Source: Herpetosiphon giganteus (GTDB taxonomy: Bacteria > Chloroflexota > Chloroflexia > Chloroflexales > Herpetosiphonaceae). Taken from it: a stretch of DNA of 64,000 nt. A model generated the notes under the pieces. It was not told the origin of the DNA. It worked only from the letters and a program-made list of their open reading frames with translations, and did no database searches. Shown one piece after another: positions 33,715 to 42,273 of this stretch. The first letter of the stretch is position 1. Each line of letters starts with the position of its first letter. The position numbers were made by a program, and so were the translations under genes. Location: the NCBI RefSeq assembly GCF_016907925.1, contig NZ_JAFBCZ010000023.1, positions 1-64,000 of the forward strand, written 5' to 3'.

Positions 33715-34649
33715 GCTACGGCAACGACGACCAACAGCGCGAACGCAACGACGCAGTATTAAAAGCCTTGGGCGGCGTAGCGCAACCACCAATTGCCCCA
33801 CCGCAAACCTTGCAGCAACAGCCCATGCAGCAAGCTGGGTGGTATCCTGCCAATCCAGCCGATCAGGCCTATCAAGTGCCGCAGGTGCTCGTAACCGAAG
33901 AAGGCCAAAGCAGCACGCCAATGGCCTATTGGGTACTGCCCGATTTGATTATTGGCTTTTTGATTGCGGTTATTTTGCAAGTGGTAATTATGGTTGGCTA
34001 TATGCTGGCCAAGGGCTTGAGCAGCATTGACGAAATTCAAGGCTTGCTGACCGACCCAACCTTTATGTTGCTGAACGCACCCACTTTGGGCTTAGGCTTT
34101 ACCATGGCAAGCATCTTGCGGGTCAAGCTGCTGCGCAAATTGCCCTTGGCATGGTTTGGGCTAAACAGCCAAAAACTAGGCCTTGCCTTGGGGCTTGGGT
34201 TTGTGGCTGGGATCAGCTTTCTCGTGACCAACTTTATCTCTGGCTTGATTGGCACGGCTTTGGGCAGCAATCCTGATCAGCAAGATCAATTGATTGGCCC
34301 ATTTCGCGATGCAAGCAACTTGCAAATTGGCCTCTTTGGCCTGTTTGTGGTGATTATCGGGCCATTTTTAGAGGAAGTCTTTTTTCGTGGCTACGCGTTT
34401 CGGGCCTTGCGCCAAAAGCTTGGTGTAACCTGGGGCGTGGTGTTGAGCGCAGTGATGTTTGCCCTGCCGCACGTTTTTGGCGTGACGACCGGCTATATTG
34501 CCTTGTTGATTCCAATTTTCTTGGGCGGGGTCATCTTAGCCATTGTCTACCACTACACCAATAACTTGTGGAGTGCTGTTTTAGCCCACTCGATGAATAA
34601 CTTTGTTGGCTTTCTTGGCCTGCTTGCGGCCTTGAAACTCGATATTTAA
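33711..34649 (+). CDS. CPBP family intramembrane metalloprotease (Abi/CAAX-type)
   Basis: A 312-aa protein with a polar, Gln/Pro-rich N-terminal tail (about 1-75) and then six to eight membrane helices. The CPBP motifs are present: EEVFFRGYAFRAL (EExxxR), FALPHVFG (second motif His) and LAHSMNNFVGF (third motif, H...N). The family includes CAAX-type endopeptidases and bacteriocin self-immunity proteins; no target is evident here. Its ATG overlaps the miaB stop by 4 nt, so expression follows miaB. The upstream open frame (from 33660) is miaB overlap without its own ribosome-binding site. Confidence 0.85.
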   Translation: MSYGNDDQQRERNDAVLKALGGVAQPPIAPPQTLQQQPMQQAGWYPANPADQAYQVPQVLVTEEGQSSTPMAYWVLPDLIIGFLIAVILQVVIMVGYMLAKGLSSIDEIQGLLTDPTFMLLNAPTLGLGFTMASILRVKLLRKLPLAWFGLNSQKLGLALGLGFVAGISFLVTNFISGLIGTALGSNPDQQDQLIGPFRDASNLQIGLFGLFVVIIGPFLEEVFFRGYAFRALRQKLGVTWGVVLSAVMFALPHVFGVTTGYIALLIPIFLGGVILAIVYHYTNNLWSAVLAHSMNNFVGFLGLLAALKLDI

Positions 34650-34679
34650 GCAAATAGCTGTTTTCGGATTAGTTTAAAG

Positions 34680-34703
34680 CGGATGCGGCGCGAGCTGCAT
34701 CCG
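34680..34703 (+). terminator. Possible weak hairpin terminator
   Basis: CGGATGC (34680-34686) and GCATCCG (34697-34703) form a 7-bp stem. The following bases (TTCTGTGTG) make only a weak U-tract, so partial read-through into the TPR gene is likely. Confidence 0.35.
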
Positions 34704-34733
34704 TTCTGTGTGATTAAAATCTGGAGGAAACCA

Positions 34734-35561
34734 GTGTCCAAGCAAGATGATAAGATGCGTATTCGCAATCGTTTAATTGATCAGGCCATTACTGAAGCTG
34801 CTAATAATCAGTGGGAAGCGGCAATTGAACTCAATCGCAAAGCAATCGAACTGGCCGAAGATCCAGAAACCTATAATCGTTTAGGCAAAGCCTTGCAAGA
34901 AGTCAATCGGTATAGCGAAGCACTCGAAACCTATCAAAAAACTCTGAAGCTGGCTCCTAGCAATATCATTGCGCGCCGCAACATCGATAAGCTAACGCCA
35001 TTGTTGAGCAGCGAAGGCAAAACCAACCAACGCAGCCGCGAGTTGGTCGATTTGCGCTTGTTTGTGAGCGAAACAGGCAAAACTGGGATTACAACCCTGA
35101 CCAATCTTGCCAACCCTGGTTTGGTGAGCCAATTGGGTAGCGGCGAAAGCGTCGAGTTGCGCCACGAAGGCCGCTTGCTGAATGTGTATACCAGCGATGG
35201 CATTTTAATTGGGCGGATCGAGCCAAAACTGGCCCAACGCTTGGCCGAGTTGATCGATGGTGGCAATAAATACGCCGCAGCAATTGCCCACATCGAAAAT
35301 GGCCAAGTGCGGATTGTGATTCGCGAAACCTTCCAACACCCTTCGCAACGCACCAAAATCTCGTTCCCTGGCAAGCTTAGTGGCGATATGGGTTCGTTCC
35401 GGCCATATGTTCGCGATTACTCGTTGCGCTACGATTTTGATGGCGATGACGACGATGAAGTTGATGAAATGGGCGAGGAAGAAGAAGAAGATCTCGACGA
35501 AATGAGCCTCGATGACGTTGATAACGACGACGGCGACGACGACGACGAATTAGGCAGCTAG
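34734..35561 (+). CDS. TPR protein with strongly acidic C-terminal tail
   Basis: A 275-aa cytoplasmic protein. Residues about 8-90 hold TPR-type helices (ITEAANNQWEAAIELNRKAIELAED, TYNRLGKALQEVNRYSEALETYQKTLKLAP). Residues about 105-215 form a beta-rich middle domain (VELRHEGRLLNVYTSDGILIGRIEPKLAQRLAELIDGGNKYAAAI) that could bind a protein or nucleic acid. The last 45 residues are almost wholly Asp/Glu. I do not recognise a named family; such tails are common in chaperone-like or nucleic-acid-mimicking proteins. The GTG at 34734 is chosen for GGAGG 6 nt upstream. A strong terminator follows. Confidence 0.65.
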   Translation: MSKQDDKMRIRNRLIDQAITEAANNQWEAAIELNRKAIELAEDPETYNRLGKALQEVNRYSEALETYQKTLKLAPSNIIARRNIDKLTPLLSSEGKTNQRSRELVDLRLFVSETGKTGITTLTNLANPGLVSQLGSGESVELRHEGRLLNVYTSDGILIGRIEPKLAQRLAELIDGGNKYAAAIAHIENGQVRIVIRETFQHPSQRTKISFPGKLSGDMGSFRPYVRDYSLRYDFDGDDDDEVDEMGEEEEEDLDEMSLDDVDNDDGDDDDELGS

Positions 35562-35575
35562 TTCGGCTCACTCCC

Positions 35576-35607
35576 GCCCCTCATCTGCAATTGATGAGGG
35601 GCTTTTT
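35576..35607 (+). terminator. Terminator after the TPR gene
   Basis: GCCCCTCATC (35576-35585) and GATGAGGGGC (35593-35602) form a perfect 10-bp stem with a 7-nt loop and a T5 run. Confidence 0.9.
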
Positions 35608-35627
35608 GATTAACCGAGGTTGCAACG

Positions 35628-36374
35628 ATGGACGAGGTTCACCCGCTTCCAACCCTTGTGCTTTCGCCCCGCTATACGCCAGATTCACAGGCCTTGTGGC
35701 GAGCGGCAATTCAACGTGGCTGGCATGTTCAGCGGCTTACTCATTGGACAGCGCCGCCACCAGTGCCGATTAATGCTCCCGTTGTGCTCTACCTAGAGGG
35801 TGGATTGGCCCACTCGATTGCTGAAGCGTTGGGTCTGAAGCTCCCAGAACCGCCAGATAACTGGCTGCCGCAGTTGCCAATCGAATATCGCCAGCGCCAG
35901 ATTCAATTAACGACCATGGAAGCTGCTCAGGCTCTGCTGCCAGCCTTTGTAAAACCGCCAAATGATAAACGCTTTCCTGCAAAAGTTTATTCGTCGCCCG
36001 CCGAACTGCCAGCTGAAGCAGCTGATCTCCCAGTGTTGGTGGCGGAAGTCGTGGTTTGGGAGAAGGAATTTCGCTGCTTTGTGCTTGATCGTCAATTACG
36101 TACTGCTTCGCTCTATGCTCGCTATGCTGCGCCCCAAGATGAAGCTGATTTTGCGAGCACTGCCGAGGAACATGCTGAGCTTGAGCAATTTTTGCAGCAC
36201 CTCTTGGATGATCCGCAGGTTGAACTTCCGCGTGCTGTGGTCATCGACGTTGGCGTAATTGCAGGACGCGGCTGGGCAGTGGTTGAACTTAACGCAGCTT
36301 GGGGGGCGGGCATCTATGGCTGCGATCCTGCGCAGGTGCTTGAAGTTGTGCGCTATGCAACTGAACGCTTGTGA
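35628..36374 (+). CDS. ATP-grasp domain protein (DUF4343-like)
   Basis: A 248-aa protein whose C-terminal part resembles DUF4343/ATP-grasp proteins. FVKPPNDKRFPAKVY (the lysine that binds ATP), VLVAEVVVWEKEFRCFVLDRQLRT and VVIDVGVIAGRGWAVVELNAAWGAGIYGCDP (the metal-binding Glu/Asn) are all in the expected order. ATP-grasp enzymes usually ligate a carboxylate to an amine or thiol through an acyl-phosphate; the substrate is unknown. The start has GAGG about 9 nt upstream and lies just after a terminator, so it should have its own promoter, which I could not identify. Confidence 0.75.
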   Translation: MDEVHPLPTLVLSPRYTPDSQALWRAAIQRGWHVQRLTHWTAPPPVPINAPVVLYLEGGLAHSIAEALGLKLPEPPDNWLPQLPIEYRQRQIQLTTMEAAQALLPAFVKPPNDKRFPAKVYSSPAELPAEAADLPVLVAEVVVWEKEFRCFVLDRQLRTASLYARYAAPQDEADFASTAEEHAELEQFLQHLLDDPQVELPRAVVIDVGVIAGRGWAVVELNAAWGAGIYGCDPAQVLEVVRYATERL

Positions 36375-36512
36375 ACAGCGTTGATGTTGTGCGTCCGCAA
36401 GATCGATGCTGCCATCGCCCGAATTGACGAGGGCCGTTCACCCTGATTAACCTATGGTTTGGCGCTGGCTTGGCTATAGTTAGGCTATATCTTTTGATTT
36501 AAGGAATAGCCG

Positions 36513-37517
36513 ATGAATACACAACCAAAACGTTCGCTGTTACGGCGGATTGGGCGCTGGATGCGCTGGATTGGCCTCTTGCTTGTTGGGTTGCTGATTG
36601 GGGGCTGGTTTTTTCAACGCTGGGCCAGCCAGCGTGATCGCCAACGCTTTTTGCCTGCCGAGCAGCAAATTATGGTCAATGGCCATGCGATGCGCCTCGT
36701 TTGTGTGGGGAGTGGCAGCCCAACCATCGTGCTCGAAGCAGGTTTAGGTGATAACGCCGATGTTTGGGGCTTGGTTCAACCTGCATTGGCCGAAAGCTAT
36801 CGGGTTTGTGCCTACGATCGGGTTGGCATGGGTTGGAGCGAGGCTGTCGCAGGCAAGGCCGATAGTGGCTCGATTGCCCAAACTTTGCACGAACTGCTCA
36901 ATCAAGCCAAAATTTCAGGGCCGTATGTGTTGGTTGGTCATTCCGCTGGCGGTTTGTATATCCGCGACTATGCCCAACGCTACCCTGCCGATGTGGTTGG
37001 TTTGGTGCTGGTCGATTCATCGCACGAACAACAGCAACAACGCCAGCCCAAGCTTGCCAATGATCCCTTTGAATTAATGCGTCAGTCGATGCTGGTCTGT
37101 GATGCGGTTGCTCCTTTTGGAATTATTCGCGGCATTGGGCTATTTGACCAATCGCAAGCGACCTATGCCAAGCTGCCAGCAGCAAATCAAGCTTCGATTA
37201 GCGCCAGTTCCTATCAAAATGCCACCTGTGAATCGCTTGCCGCAGCGTTGCAAGCAGTGCAGCAAGATCTAAATCAGGCCCAAGCGCCGCAATCGCTCAA
37301 CGACCTGCCATTGGTTGTGCTCACCCGTGGTATGGCCGAGCCAGCAATGACTGAGGAATTTGAACAAGTTTGGGATGAATTGCAACACGAATTGACCCAG
37401 CTTTCGAGCAATAGCCAGCAGCAGATTGCTGAACACAGTGGCCATTATATTCATCTTGATCAGCCAGAGCTTGTGATTGATGCGGTGAAATGGGTGGTGA
37501 GCCAACAAGCCAAATAG
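36513..37517 (+). CDS. Membrane-anchored alpha/beta hydrolase
   Basis: A 334-aa protein with an N-terminal anchor (basic RRIGRWMRW, then IGLLLVGLLIGGWFF, residues about 20-35). An alpha/beta-hydrolase domain follows: EAGLGDNADVWGL (oxyanion region), the nucleophile elbow GHSAGG with Ser144, LVDSSHEQQQQ and the catalytic-His segment EHSGHYIHLDQP near residue 313. The likely acid is Asp or Glu in the LTRGMAEP-to-WDELQ stretch, but it is not clear which. Substrate unknown; the family includes lipases, esterases and haloperoxidase-like enzymes. RBS AAGGAA is 7 nt before the ATG. Confidence 0.85.
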   Translation: MNTQPKRSLLRRIGRWMRWIGLLLVGLLIGGWFFQRWASQRDRQRFLPAEQQIMVNGHAMRLVCVGSGSPTIVLEAGLGDNADVWGLVQPALAESYRVCAYDRVGMGWSEAVAGKADSGSIAQTLHELLNQAKISGPYVLVGHSAGGLYIRDYAQRYPADVVGLVLVDSSHEQQQQRQPKLANDPFELMRQSMLVCDAVAPFGIIRGIGLFDQSQATYAKLPAANQASISASSYQNATCESLAAALQAVQQDLNQAQAPQSLNDLPLVVLTRGMAEPAMTEEFEQVWDELQHELTQLSSNSQQQIAEHSGHYIHLDQPELVIDAVKWVVSQQAK

Positions 37518-37575
37518 CGAGCGGCCTAGTGAGTGTGTTATGATGCAGCGCAGAATGGCCACCACAGGAGGCGCT

Positions 37576-38403
37576 ATGCAAACGATTGGCGTTTTATACA
37601 ATCCCCTTGTGCCTGCAACAGCCCAAGCAGGGGAACGAATCGCGGCTTGGTTAGGCGAACGGGGGGTAAGTGTGTGGCTAGGCACATCGCAAAGTGCCCG
37701 CGATGAGCCAGAGTTGGTCGCACCCTGCGAATTGTTGTTGGCGCTTGGCGGCGATGGCACGGTGCTGCGCGCTGCACGGGTTGGTATCACCCACAATATG
37801 CCAATTTTGGGCGTGGCGATGGGCCACCTGAGCTTTATGGCCGAAGTAACCGAAGAATCGGTTTTTGAAGGGCTTGAGGTGCTGCTCAACGGCGGCGGTT
37901 GGTACGATCATCGTACCTTGGTGCGGGCGCGGGTGTTGCGCCAAGGCCAAGAAATCTACAACGATTTGGCCTTGAACGAGGTGTTGCTTTCGCGGCGTGA
38001 TGTAGCGCGCGTCGTCCATGTTTCAGTTGCGATCGACGACATGCCGCTGACCAGCTATCGTGCTGATGGAGTCTTGGTTTCAACCGCAACTGGTTCGACT
38101 GCCTATGCCTTAGCCGCAGGCGGGCCGGTGCTCGACCCGCGCTCCGATGCGTTGTTGTTGGTGACAGTGGCTGGCCACTTAACCAGCTTGCCAGCGCTGG
38201 TGCTGCCGCCAGCAACCAAAATTACTTGGACGTTGGCCCGTCATCATCCGACGATTATTAGCCTTGATGGCCAGTGGTCGTTTCCGATCGAGCCTGATGA
38301 TCAGATTGAGGTGACGCGGGCAGAAGAAATTTGTCGCTTTGCCCATGTTTATCCGCAAGCCCATTTTTATCAGACACTTACTCAACGCTTGCGTCGGCAG
38401 TAG
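37576..38403 (+). CDS. nadK: NAD kinase
   Basis: A 275-aa ATP-NAD kinase making NADP+. The hallmark GGDGT is at residues 58-62 (LLALGGDGTVLRAAR), with LGVAMGHLSFMAEV, LNEVLLSRRDVARVV (NE/D motif), YRADGVLVSTATGSTAYALAAGGP and SLDGQWS following in normal order. The start at 37576 is fixed by AGGAGG 4 nt upstream. The gene converges with the one at 38378-39139, and the two overlap by 26 nt at their 3' ends. Confidence 0.95.
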   Translation: MQTIGVLYNPLVPATAQAGERIAAWLGERGVSVWLGTSQSARDEPELVAPCELLLALGGDGTVLRAARVGITHNMPILGVAMGHLSFMAEVTEESVFEGLEVLLNGGGWYDHRTLVRARVLRQGQEIYNDLALNEVLLSRRDVARVVHVSVAIDDMPLTSYRADGVLVSTATGSTAYALAAGGPVLDPRSDALLLVTVAGHLTSLPALVLPPATKITWTLARHHPTIISLDGQWSFPIEPDDQIEVTRAEEICRFAHVYPQAHFYQTLTQRLRRQ

Positions 38404-39139
38404 CCTGTTCGCTGGCGAGCCATGTTTGATAGCGCTGCAAGAGCAAGCCGCTAGTCTGCCGATAATCAGCCCATTGTTTATCGAGCGGCGCAAAGGCTTG
38501 CTCCAGCGCTTGCCATAAATTATCTGGCAATGCCGAGGTTGGTTGGAGGCGCAAACTGCCTGCAACCGCCTCGACCACTTTCATGCAGCGCCGCGCAGGA
38601 TGCTGCATCAACACCTCGGATAAGCGCCAACCACGCAAGGCACTCAACAAGGTCAAGGCTGTATAGATGCCACTCGAACGCCCCATTGCATCCAGCAACG
38701 AGCTAGCTGCTGGCTCGCTGTGTTGGCTTTGCCAAGTGTAGCGCCAGGCCAAACCATCGAGCGTATGCCCAATCGCCACACTCACCAACATCAAATCGCC
38801 GCTGCTGAAGGCTGGTAAGCGCGGCAAATTGCCCACGAAATCGCCTAAGGCTTGGCCAAGCACCGATGTGCCTGCCGAACGGTTTTCGGCTACTGCCCGT
38901 AATCCCCGCCAATAGCGCTGCGCTTGCTCAATATTCAAATCAAGGTAGGTTAATGTGTGATGTTCAATCATCAAAAGCCATGTGAACCAACGCCCAATTA
39001 CTGCGGCCTCGCTTAGGCTGCGAAATGGCGCTAAATGGTGTAAAAGCTGGGTCGCACGGGTCACATGCTCCAAATCGGCGTGGGTATAACTGCCCATCCA
39101 GGTGAGCAACATTGGATCAGGCAAGGCATGTTCGTCCAT
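38378..39139 (-). CDS. Unrecognised all-helical protein
   Basis: A 253-aa protein with no signal peptide, membrane helix or familiar motif that I can name. It is predicted to be mostly helical, with segments such as THADLEHVTRATQLLHHLAPFRS, AAVIGRWFTWLLMIEHHTLTYLDLN and GDLMLVSVAIGHTLDGLAWRYTW. The Trp-rich helix followed by acidic helices is faintly like the terpene-synthase fold, but no DDxxD or NSE metal motif is present, so I do not propose that function. Its 3' end overlaps nadK by 26 nt. The ATG at 39139 has GAGAATTTGA upstream, a weak ribosome-binding site. Confidence 0.6.
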   Translation of the reverse strand: MDEHALPDPMLLTWMGSYTHADLEHVTRATQLLHHLAPFRSLSEAAVIGRWFTWLLMIEHHTLTYLDLNIEQAQRYWRGLRAVAENRSAGTSVLGQALGDFVGNLPRLPAFSSGDLMLVSVAIGHTLDGLAWRYTWQSQHSEPAASSLLDAMGRSSGIYTALTLLSALRGWRLSEVLMQHPARRCMKVVEAVAGSLRLQPTSALPDNLWQALEQAFAPLDKQWADYRQTSGLLLQRYQTWLASEQATADASVE

Positions 39140-39500
39140 TCAAATTCTCCATTAATTGGCATTTAGTTATGCTGATTCCCTTAGCCTCTCGCAAGGGTTG
39201 GCTTTTTTCATAGGATGTTCCACCCTTCCGTCCCGCCAGCGGGAAACGCAGGGGGCTTTAATCCCCCTGCACCCCCTCAAGGACAATCCGCGACCGAACC
39301 ACATTCGTTGATGAACCTGCGGATTGGTGGTATGCGACGGAAACCGACCGTTGGACGGGAGTTGGAGTGAGCGAACACTCTATGTTGGGCTGAATGCAAG
39401 CATTGGGCTTGTTCCAATCAGCAGCGAAAGTTAGCGTTCCATTAATCTCCTCGGCGCTAGACCTGCTATATACTACTCATAGCTTAGTTAAGGAGCCGTT
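39140..39500. other. Long spacer without heptamer arrays
   Basis: About 360 nt without a gene. It has a GC-rich segment (39220-39300) with a perfect 8-bp inverted repeat, GCAGGGGG (39248-39255) and CCCCCTGC (39263-39270). It then has a segment (39300-39450) that looks like decayed coding or mobile-element sequence but shows no open frame. The last 50 nt hold the upstream region of the next gene (TATACT near 39470, AAGGAG before the ATG). Confidence 0.4.
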
Positions 39501-41546
39501 ATGGCAAATCGTTTAATTCATGAAACTAGCCCCTACTTGTTGCAACACGCCGAAAACCCCGTCGATTGGTATGCGTGGGGCGAAGAAGCCTTGCAACGCG
39601 CCAAACAAGATGATAAGCCAATTTTATTAAGCGTGGGTTATAGTGCCTGCCATTGGTGCCATGTGATGGCCCATGAATCGTTTGAAGACCCAGCGACCGC
39701 CGCGGTGATGAATGAATTGTTTGTCAATATCAAGGTTGATCGCGAGGAGCGGCCTGATATTGATTCGTTATATATGGCCGCTGTGCAAGCCATGACCCGC
39801 CACGGCGGCTGGCCGATGACGGTCTTTTTAACGCCCGATGGCGCACCGTTTTATGGCGGAACCTACTTCCCGCCAGAGCCGCGTCACAATATGCCATCGT
39901 TTCAACAAGTCTTGCATAGCGTGGCCGAAGCCTATCGCGACCGCCGCGAAGAGGTGTTTCATAGTGCCGAACAGATGCGCGAGCATTTGCAAGATATTTT
40001 GAGCTTTGATCTCGAAAAAGTTAAGCTCAGCAAAAGCCAGTTGAATGTTGCTGCTCAACGCCAAATGAGCCAATTCGATAGTCGTTTTGGTGGCTATGGC
40101 GGCGCGCCCAAATTTCCCCAAGCCTTGATTTTTGGCATGGTCTTGCGCACTTGGCTGCGCAGCGAGGATGAAGATGCACTTAATCAAGTGACCCAAACCT
40201 TGCAAGCAATGGCCAATGGCGGCATGTACGATCAACTTGGCGGCGGTTTTGCCCGCTATTCGGTCGATGCCCAGTGGTTGGTACCGCACTTCGAGAAGAT
40301 GCTCTACGACAATGCGTTGCTCACTCAGCTGTATCTCGAAACCTATCAAGCCACCCACGAGCCGTTTTATCGCCGCATTGCTGAGGAAAACATTGGCTAT
40401 ATTTTGCGCGACATGACCAGCCCCGATGGTGGTTTTTACGCAGCAGAAGATGCTGATAGCGAAGGCGAAGAAGGCAAGTTCTACGTTTGGAGCTTGGCCG
40501 AGATTCAGCAATTGCTTAGCCCTGAAGATGCAGCGCTAGCCCAATTGTATTGGAATATTCAGCCAGAAGGCAATTTCGAAGGCCACGCGATTTTGTATGT
40601 GCCGCAAGAGCCAAGCGTGGTTGCCAAAGAGCTGAGCATTAGCGAGGAAGATTTGGCCCAGCGCATCGCTGCGATTCGCGCCACGCTCTTGGCCCAGCGC
40701 AATACCCGTATTCGCCCAGGCCGCGATGAGAAAATGTTGGCTTCGTGGAATGGCATGATGTTGCGCAGTTTGGCCTTCGCCGCCAATGTGCTCGACAACG
40801 AGGAATATCGCGCGGCAGCAATTCGCAATGCAGAATTTATCACCAGCAAGCTCTATCAAAACGGCCAGTTGTATCGCTCCTACAAAGATGGTCAAGCTAA
40901 ATTCAAAGGCTACCTCGAAGATTATGCGTGTGTCGCCGATGGCATGATTGCCTTGTATGAGGCAACGTTTGATTTGCGCTGGTTGCAGGTGGCGATTGAA
41001 TTGGCCGAAAGCATGACCGAGCGCTTCTGGGATGAAGAGCAACGCAGTTTCTTCGACACAGCCAGCGATCACGAACAATTGATCACGCGGCCTCGCGACC
41101 TCTACGACAACGCCACGCCAGCCGGTAATTCGGTGGCTGTCGATGTGTTGCTGCGGTTGGCAACCCTGCTTGATCGCTATGAATATCGCCAATACGCTGG
41201 AACTGTGTTGTCCAATTTGAGCGGCGCGTTGATTCAGTTACCTGGTGCATTTGGGCGCTTGCTGGCTGCCGCCGATTTTGCTTTGGCCGAGCCACGCGAA
41301 GTTGCATTAATTGGCGATCCATCTGATCCTCAATTCAAGGCTTTGTTGCAAGCAACCTACCGCAACTACCAGCCCAACAAAGTTGTGGCGGCCTGCAAGC
41401 CTGATGATCAAGCGGCCCAAAGCCTGATTCCGCTGTTGGCCGAGCGACCCTTGCTCAACCAACAGGCCACGGCCTATGTTTGTGTGCGGCGGGCTTGTAA
41501 ATTGCCAACCAACGATCCGAATGAGTTAATCAAGCAATTAGGCTAA
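39501..41546 (+). CDS. YyaL / DUF255 thioredoxin-domain protein (SSP411-like)
   Basis: A 681-aa cytoplasmic protein. The N-terminal thioredoxin-fold DUF255 domain carries the CHWC pair at residues 50-53 ([21 protein letters not shown]). The C-terminal part is an (alpha/alpha)6 barrel of the AGE/cellobiose-epimerase type ([59 protein letters not shown]). Length is normal. A role is not established for this family; thiol-redox or sugar-handling functions are guessed from the folds. Start from AAGGAG 6 nt upstream. A strong terminator follows. Confidence 0.92.
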   Translation: MANRLIHETSPYLLQHAENPVDWYAWGEEALQRAKQDDKPILLSVGYSACHWCHVMAHESFEDPATAAVMNELFVNIKVDREERPDIDSLYMAAVQAMTRHGGWPMTVFLTPDGAPFYGGTYFPPEPRHNMPSFQQVLHSVAEAYRDRREEVFHSAEQMREHLQDILSFDLEKVKLSKSQLNVAAQRQMSQFDSRFGGYGGAPKFPQALIFGMVLRTWLRSEDEDALNQVTQTLQAMANGGMYDQLGGGFARYSVDAQWLVPHFEKMLYDNALLTQLYLETYQATHEPFYRRIAEENIGYILRDMTSPDGGFYAAEDADSEGEEGKFYVWSLAEIQQLLSPEDAALAQLYWNIQPEGNFEGHAILYVPQEPSVVAKELSISEEDLAQRIAAIRATLLAQRNTRIRPGRDEKMLASWNGMMLRSLAFAANVLDNEEYRAAAIRNAEFITSKLYQNGQLYRSYKDGQAKFKGYLEDYACVADGMIALYEATFDLRWLQVAIELAESMTERFWDEEQRSFFDTASDHEQLITRPRDLYDNATPAGNSVAVDVLLRLATLLDRYEYRQYAGTVLSNLSGALIQLPGAFGRLLAAADFALAEPREVALIGDPSDPQFKALLQATYRNYQPNKVVAACKPDDQAAQSLIPLLAERPLLNQQATAYVCVRRACKLPTNDPNELIKQLG

Positions 41547-41553
41547 ATCGTGA

Positions 41554-41592
41554 GCGCAGTTTGGGCTAAAACCTCGAACTGCGCTGTTTTTT
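41554..41592 (+). terminator. Terminator after the YyaL-like gene
   Basis: GCGCAGTT (41554-41561) and AACTGCGC (41577-41584) form an 8-bp stem followed by TGTTTTTT. The next start codon is close downstream (41601), so some read-through may feed it. Confidence 0.8.
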
Positions 41593-41600
41593 GAGGATGT

Positions 41601-42245
41601 ATGCGAGACTATATTTTTCGGCTGATCGAACAATTTGGCCTGATTTGGCGCAAGATTGTGCGTTTGCGCGAGGCTGGCTCGGTCGAAGAAGCCCAAGCAA
41701 CCATTAATACCGCCTATCGCGATTTATTCGATACCAATAGCCATTTCATCGATTTGCTACCCGATGAAGATTTGCTCAAGCTCATTCAATATGAAGATAC
41801 GATCGATATTGATCGTTGTGCGGTGCTGGCTGCCTTGCATGTTGCCGAAGGCCAATGCTTCCAAGAACAAGGTATGATCGATGAAGCCTATCGGCGTTTT
41901 GATCGGGCCTTGCTGCTCTATGGAGCCTTGGTGCGTTCGGGCCAGAAGATTCCGCCCGAAGTGCGCGAAGCAGCCAGCGCTGGGCTTGCCGAATTGAGCA
42001 ATTACGAGCTAGAGCCTGCAACTCTTGATGATGCTTGGCGCGTCTATGCAGCAGTTGGTGATTATCCCAACGCCGATGATCATCTCTGGCAGTGGCTTGA
42101 GGCCACCGAATTTGCCGAAGCCGCATGTAGCGATGCTCAGGCGTGGTATCATCAATTGCTCACTAACAATGATGCAAGCCTTGAGCAATTGGGCTTGCCG
42201 CGTCAGGAAATCGAGCAAAGCCTTGCGCAACTCGACGCACGCTAG
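41601..42245 (+). CDS. Helical TPR-like protein (possibly DUF6483)
   Basis: A 214-aa, acidic, fully helical protein starting MRDYIFRLIEQFGLIWRKIV. The spacing of helices (VEEAQATINTAYRDLFD, DRCAVLAALHVAEGQCFQEQ, IDEAYRRFDRALLLYGALV) is TPR-like. I recall small DUF6483 proteins having the same N-terminal RDYILRLIEQ pattern, so that assignment is tentative. No enzymatic motif. The Gfo/Idh gene starts 28 nt downstream on the same strand. Confidence 0.6.
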   Translation: MRDYIFRLIEQFGLIWRKIVRLREAGSVEEAQATINTAYRDLFDTNSHFIDLLPDEDLLKLIQYEDTIDIDRCAVLAALHVAEGQCFQEQGMIDEAYRRFDRALLLYGALVRSGQKIPPEVREAASAGLAELSNYELEPATLDDAWRVYAAVGDYPNADDHLWQWLEATEFAEAACSDAQAWYHQLLTNNDASLEQLGLPRQEIEQSLAQLDAR

Positions 42246-42273
42246 CCTTGCATTGCGCTCCAAGGGAGGTTTA

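Noticed and set aside
33106-33921. Long minus-strand frame of 271 codons opposite miaB
   Set aside because: It lies wholly antisense to well-supported miaB and CPBP genes, has no family-like sequence and unusual composition; it is a shadow frame.
38378-39139. Terpene synthase assignment
   Set aside because: Helices are Trp-rich but neither DDxxD nor NSE metal motifs are present.
39220-39460. Decayed insertion sequence in the spacer before the YyaL-like gene
   Set aside because: The composition looks different from other spacers, but no transposase frame, terminal repeats or target duplication can be shown.
42025-42273. Longer N-terminus for the Gfo/Idh gene
   Set aside because: The extra 83 codons overlap the preceding gene in another frame; the Rossmann fold starts at the ATG at 42274, which has GGGAGG upstream.
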